Of a stretch of DNA of 64,000 bases, positions 60,017 through 64,000 are shown piece by piece. The translations under genes were made by a program, and so were the position numbers. Location: assembly GCA_025093555.1 (NCBI GenBank), contig JAIWNF010000110.1, forward strand, positions 1 to 64,000. The letters run 5' to 3'. Within the stretch, counting starts at the first letter, position 1; each line of letters begins with the position of its first letter. Under the pieces are notes generated by a model. It was not told the origin of the DNA. It saw only the letters and a program-made list of their open reading frames with translations, and ran no database searches. Source of the DNA: Circinella umbellata (taxonomy: Eukaryota; Mucoromycota; Mucoromycetes; Mucorales; Lichtheimiaceae).

Positions 60017-62476
60017 ATGATTGACTTTTTACCCTTTCTTCCACAAGGCCATGATGGTGTGACAAACGAAATATACCAAATCGCCAGAAATGCTTGGCTA
60101 TTCCAACTAAAAACTCTTTTGGATGCGGAAAATGACCAAGAGTTTATGGTTGAGTTAACGAACAATGAAAGTCTTCACGAATTCATTGCAAGTGTCTTAA
60201 ATAATCAACTTGATGGCAACATTACTGATTCAGAAATTTCCAAGCGAGTTTTTTTCGTGTATGTTCGCGCCGCTCGGTTACACTCTATTGATAACCCACT
60301 GTTTACACCTGAACAACTATCAAGTTTTGCCGTAATCTATGGTGAATCAAATCCATCTCACGTTCGTACATTGTTTTCACAAGTATTAGTATCGAATTCG
60401 AAACTGGCTTCTCAGCTAGACGAGACGATTGGAGCATTGGCTGTTTGTTTTGAATCAGCAACAGCTTCTTCTGACTTGGATCGTCTTTATGTTATAGCAC
60501 GACTTTTGGAAGCACTTGTATCGGCCACGATCGCGTTCAACAAGAACAAGAATGATATCACGGCGACCGTTCTTCAATCAATTCTTAAATGTTATAATGA
60601 CGCGTTGCAAAAGCCAACAAAGGGAAAAATAGATTCGACAATAACAACGACATCAACTCTTTATCGAATCAAATGTGCGTTATTGGAAACGTGGAATCAT
60701 ATTATGGATGTACTTTATTTGAACCCACTTTTGACTGCGTCAAAAAATGACGCTGACGAGATTATTGATGTGTTATCGGAAAAGATGTTACATTGGATTG
60801 AAGAAAGTAATATTGAACAAACACGTCAAGGGTTTGTAGATGCACCATTGATTATGGATTGGATAGTAACGTTTTCGGTCGACGAGAAGTTGGATGAGAT
60901 CAACAAGAAACGATTCCAAGGTGATGATGAACGGATAGAGTTTTTAAAACTCTTGACAGAACAGAAAAAGGGCAAATCAGTTGCTATGGATTCTAAACGG
61001 GAACAATCTGCATCGGGTACTATTAGTACGATCGCACAATCATTCCAGGTTTGTAGTTGTTACTGGAAGGGGAGAAGAAGAGGATATATATGAAAATAGA
61101 GGAATTGAGTAAAAGAAACAAAAAGGGGTTTATAAAGATATCTTGTGGTTTTTCGTTTTGTTTTTCTAACAGATAATTATACTGTCTAACATGGTTATAT
61201 ATAGCAAGCGGATGATATTCATGAGGTAGCGAACATTTCACAAATACATGACTTGTTCCCCGAACTTGGAGAAGGTTTCATACGTGCCTGTCTCAAGCAT
61301 CATAACAATGACGTTGAAGTTGTGATTATGCAACTTTTGGATGATGATTTACCAGAACCATTGAATACATTAGATAGAACTCTAAAGGAGTAAGTAAAGA
61401 TCCATATATATATATATATTTCTTGTGATGTTTAATCGTTAACAAATTCTCGTGATTATTGGCTAATAATCACTTTGTTACTGTTTGTTTCAGATTGCCA
61501 CCGTCAGCTGGACAAGTCATTTCATTAGACGAAAACAGACAACCCAGCATATTGGATTCACGACGTAATATTTTTGATAATGATGAGTTTGATTTATTAT
61601 CGCGTGAAACAATTTCAGTAAATAAAAGCAAAATCCATATGGGTCCAAGAGAGTAAGTTCTAATGATAATAACAATATCGTTATTTGCAGAGAAAAGGGA
61701 AAACTAATGAAGAGACTTTTTATTTTTTTCAAGTCGTGGGACTGCAGATACCATGCTTCAAGATCAAAGCTTTATCAAAAGTGAAAAGGAAAATGTATTA
61801 CAACGAATTCACAAAATGTATGAGGATGAATATGATGATACATATGATGATATCAATGATTTGAGTGGTCCTGTTGATTTGGATGCTGTTGAAAATGATG
61901 ATGCTCTTGATGTGGTCAAAAGTAACAACAAGAGTCAAGCTTCTACAAATATTATTGAATCTGAAGGTGATCTTGTCAGCGCTTATGTCGATCGTCGTGA
62001 TTTGTTCCATCGATCAAATCGAAAGTTACCCGCACGACAAGCACTTCAAAAGAAGACCGGAATGTCCGAAGAACAAATTGAAGGTTGGGCAATAATGATG
62101 GATAGGAACGTAAGTTATATTTGCTACATATTTTTTTTTAATCTGTCATCATGATTATGGTTATGGGTGTTTTTATCCTCAAATACTGACGTTTGTAATT
62201 TTTTTTTTCAATATTTAGCCGCGACGACAAAGAATTCTTGACAGATATATGCTTTTTGATGGAAACCAAACAACTGTGGATAATTCCACAAAGACTACTC
62301 AAGCAAGCAATAGTAAACAACGATCACAAAAACAACCACAACGGTCTGGACCAGAAAATGAACAACGACAGCGTTCTTATAAGGATAAGAATAAGGCTCG
62401 GTTCGGAAACCACAACCGGAAAAAGGGCCATGATAAAAAAATGGTCAAAGCAGGCGTGGCTGGTCCATCTGCATAA
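60017..62476 (+). CDS. CUE3: CUE-domain protein, Cue3/ASCC2 homologue (ribosome quality-control trigger complex)
   Basis: Exons 60017-61048, 61205-61389, 61494-61652, 61734-62109 and 62219-62476, 2010 nt, 669 aa. A helical N-terminal domain (about 1-340) precedes a CUE domain at about 353-396, with IHDLFPELGEGFIRACLKHH and then VVIMQLLDDDLP. This is the FPELGxGF form typical of ASCC2, followed by LNTLDRTL as in ASCC2. The C-terminal part is acidic, then has VDRRDLFHRSNRK and a Lys/Gln-rich tail. In yeast Cue3 works with Slh1 and Rqt4 to split collided ribosomes, the CUE domain binding K63-linked ubiquitin chains. Exon 1 ends in GTTTGT; the others are canonical. The gene sits between two Crypton genes. 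Confidence 0.92.
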
Positions 62477-62696
62477 TAATATAATACAGAAAAAAATAAT
62501 TGTATATATATAGTGCGTATTTAGTGGTCGCCCATGCTGGGTTATAACTCAGGTCACCAGCAAAATTTGTGACCTACTGTAATACTCATTTTTAACTTTG
62601 TGTTCCTGAGTCTTATAATTAATTATTTTCGAGTCTTTTTTTTTCGTTTGTCTTTCTTTTCTGAATTACTCTCTTTTTTATTATTGATTAAGTAAA
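62477..62696. other. CUE3 3' region and recombinase leader
   Basis: 220 bp, T-rich just before the next ATG. No feature. Confidence 0.4.
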
Positions 62697-64000
62697 ATGA
62701 ATCGTAACTTTATTTCCAACGCTTCTTCATCGGCATCCTCATCTTCCACTCGAGATGCTGATTCGAATGAGATTCTTAACTCTTCCCATGCTGCTGCATT
62801 GGCTGAAAATCAAGCCAAGGAAGCTGAAATCTCGGGAGAGATGCTTGTCATGAAAAAAAGGCTTCAAAGTGAAAACACACAAAGAAATTATAAAAAGAAA
62901 AGACAATTGTTTATTGTAAGTTTTAGGGCGTCTCGTTCCAGCATAATAAATGTCAAACTGTAGCTCCAAAGGTTTATCTAAATAAAATAATGTGAATGAA
63001 TAGGATTGGTGTGCAGAAAACTATCGTTATGAAGTTGAGCCAAATGTTTTTAAGGTTGATGAGCTTGTCACTGAGGCAAAACTTTTGCGATTTTTAAAGG
63101 AAGTTGTTGATGAAACGGGTAATCGAAAGCGCAAGCGAGACGATGGCGAAACGATGGCGCTTGGTTATGAAAGTAACCAACAGTACATCAAAGCCGTCAT
63201 CGATCTCTACCATGATCAAGTTGCTGCTGGAGTTAACTCTCACCCTCATCCACGTGGACAAAAGGTTAACACCTGGCGCAAAGGAAAAGCAAAGCACAAC
63301 AGAGATACACTCCGTGAAAACTTCACTGATCGTGGTGTTGGAACTTTGCAGGATGGCTATAATTATAATGAGATGGTTGCTGTCTCTTTATATTTTTTTA
63401 CCAACCGTGATCATGAACCAGTAGCAGAAATGCGAAATCGTGCTTCATTTTTAATGCACCACATGATGATGCTCCGTGGTGAAAACTCGCGATTTGCAGA
63501 GTTTGCAGACCTGTTTGGAATTAATTTTCCAGAAGACGAAGAGAACAGCACTCCTTGCCCTGTACTTGCATTCCATTCCGACTTTGGTAAAACTCTTGCC
63601 AATGGAAACCGCATGTACTTTGCAACAATCAGGCATAAAGATGTACGAGTATGTGCATTTGGTGCCATCGCTTTTTATCTTTTTTACCGTTTCCATATGT
63701 CCAACGAAAAGTTTCCAAAATTTACTAAGAATGAGGATTGGTATGGCTTCAAGTTGTTAAAAGGCAAAGACGCTAAAAAGCAAATGGCGTACACCACAAT
63801 GAACGCCCCAATTGTCCGTGCATTTCGTCACTGTAATATTACAAGCTTGCACACGACACACGCTGGACGTGGATCAGGTGCACGAGATGCTGAATTGCAT
63901 GGGGCAACCGAAGATCAATTGCGTCGACATGGCTGCTGGAATATGCAAAGCATGGAGCGCCATTATCTGATGAAGCTATCAAGAGCTTCAATCCGTGCAG
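62697..64000 (+). CDS. Second Crypton-type tyrosine recombinase (incomplete at window end)
   Basis: Exon 1 62697-62915 (Ser-rich start, then NTQRNYKKKRQLFI), intron with GTAAGT and TAG, exon 2 from 63004 open to the window end. It has the N-terminal domain (DWCAENYRYE, EAKLLRFLKEVV) and a catalytic domain with Arg in HHMMMLRGENSR, H-A-G-R in THAGRGSGARDAELHG, HGCW, and Tyr in MERHYLMKL. The frame is intact over at least 405 codons, so this copy could be functional. It is only distantly similar to the recombinase at 57114-59401 (same motifs, different flanks), so it is a different Crypton lineage. The C-terminal (GCR1-like) domain, if any, is outside the window. Confidence 0.88.

Overview
This window is nuclear DNA of an early-diverging fungus, most likely a member of Mucoromycota (Mucorales). 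It is AT-rich. Genes are split by many short introns (mostly 50-100 bp, GTAAGT-like donors), and 5' leaders are long and pyrimidine-rich. Gene content is fungal: THI6 bifunctional thiamine enzyme, HAS1, PMP3, CUE3, an eS30 without a ubiquitin-like leader, and Crypton recombinases. Several repeated protein families look Mucoromycota-specific. The species is inferred from content and I could not check it by search.

Layout. 1-3215: a transposon-like element with ~0.8 kb terminal inverted repeats and a broken gene inside. 3216-36029: a gene-dense block with an unknown 578-aa protein, RPS30, an M13 metallopeptidase, an HSD10-type SDR, THI6, HAS1, a PAK/STE20-like kinase, an unknown coiled-coil protein, a UCH-type deubiquitinase, a PAXX-like repair protein, PMP3, a ZRANB2-like zinc finger/RS protein, a SANT/U-box-like protein and an unknown 469-aa protein. 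I rebuilt exons by hand; for these genes the splice sites keep the frame from start to stop. 36030-59400: a repeat-rich block with little host coding. It holds F-box/LRR-like debris, a repeat-family gene and its inverted second copy, a decayed transposase-like gene with an embedded DEDDy exonuclease, a 22-bp satellite array, three small inverted-repeat elements and a Crypton recombinase gene. 60017-62476: the ASCC2/Cue3 homologue. 62697-64000: a second, different Crypton-type recombinase, cut by the window end.

How it fits together. The host genes are housekeeping: ribosome (RPS30), ribosome biogenesis (HAS1), ribosome quality control (CUE3), thiamine salvage/synthesis, mitochondrial fatty-acid/steroid oxidation, ubiquitin recycling and DNA end joining. 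UCH and PAXX are divergent from one 216-bp intergenic stretch. The most notable host gene is the PAXX homologue (26538-27808), recognised by a C-terminal Ku-binding-like tail. The most notable mobile gene is the transposase-like pseudogene at 44500-49230, where a 3'-5' exonuclease sits between the second Asp and the Glu of a presumptive DDE triad and a 22-bp array with interchangeable six-base words lies just upstream.
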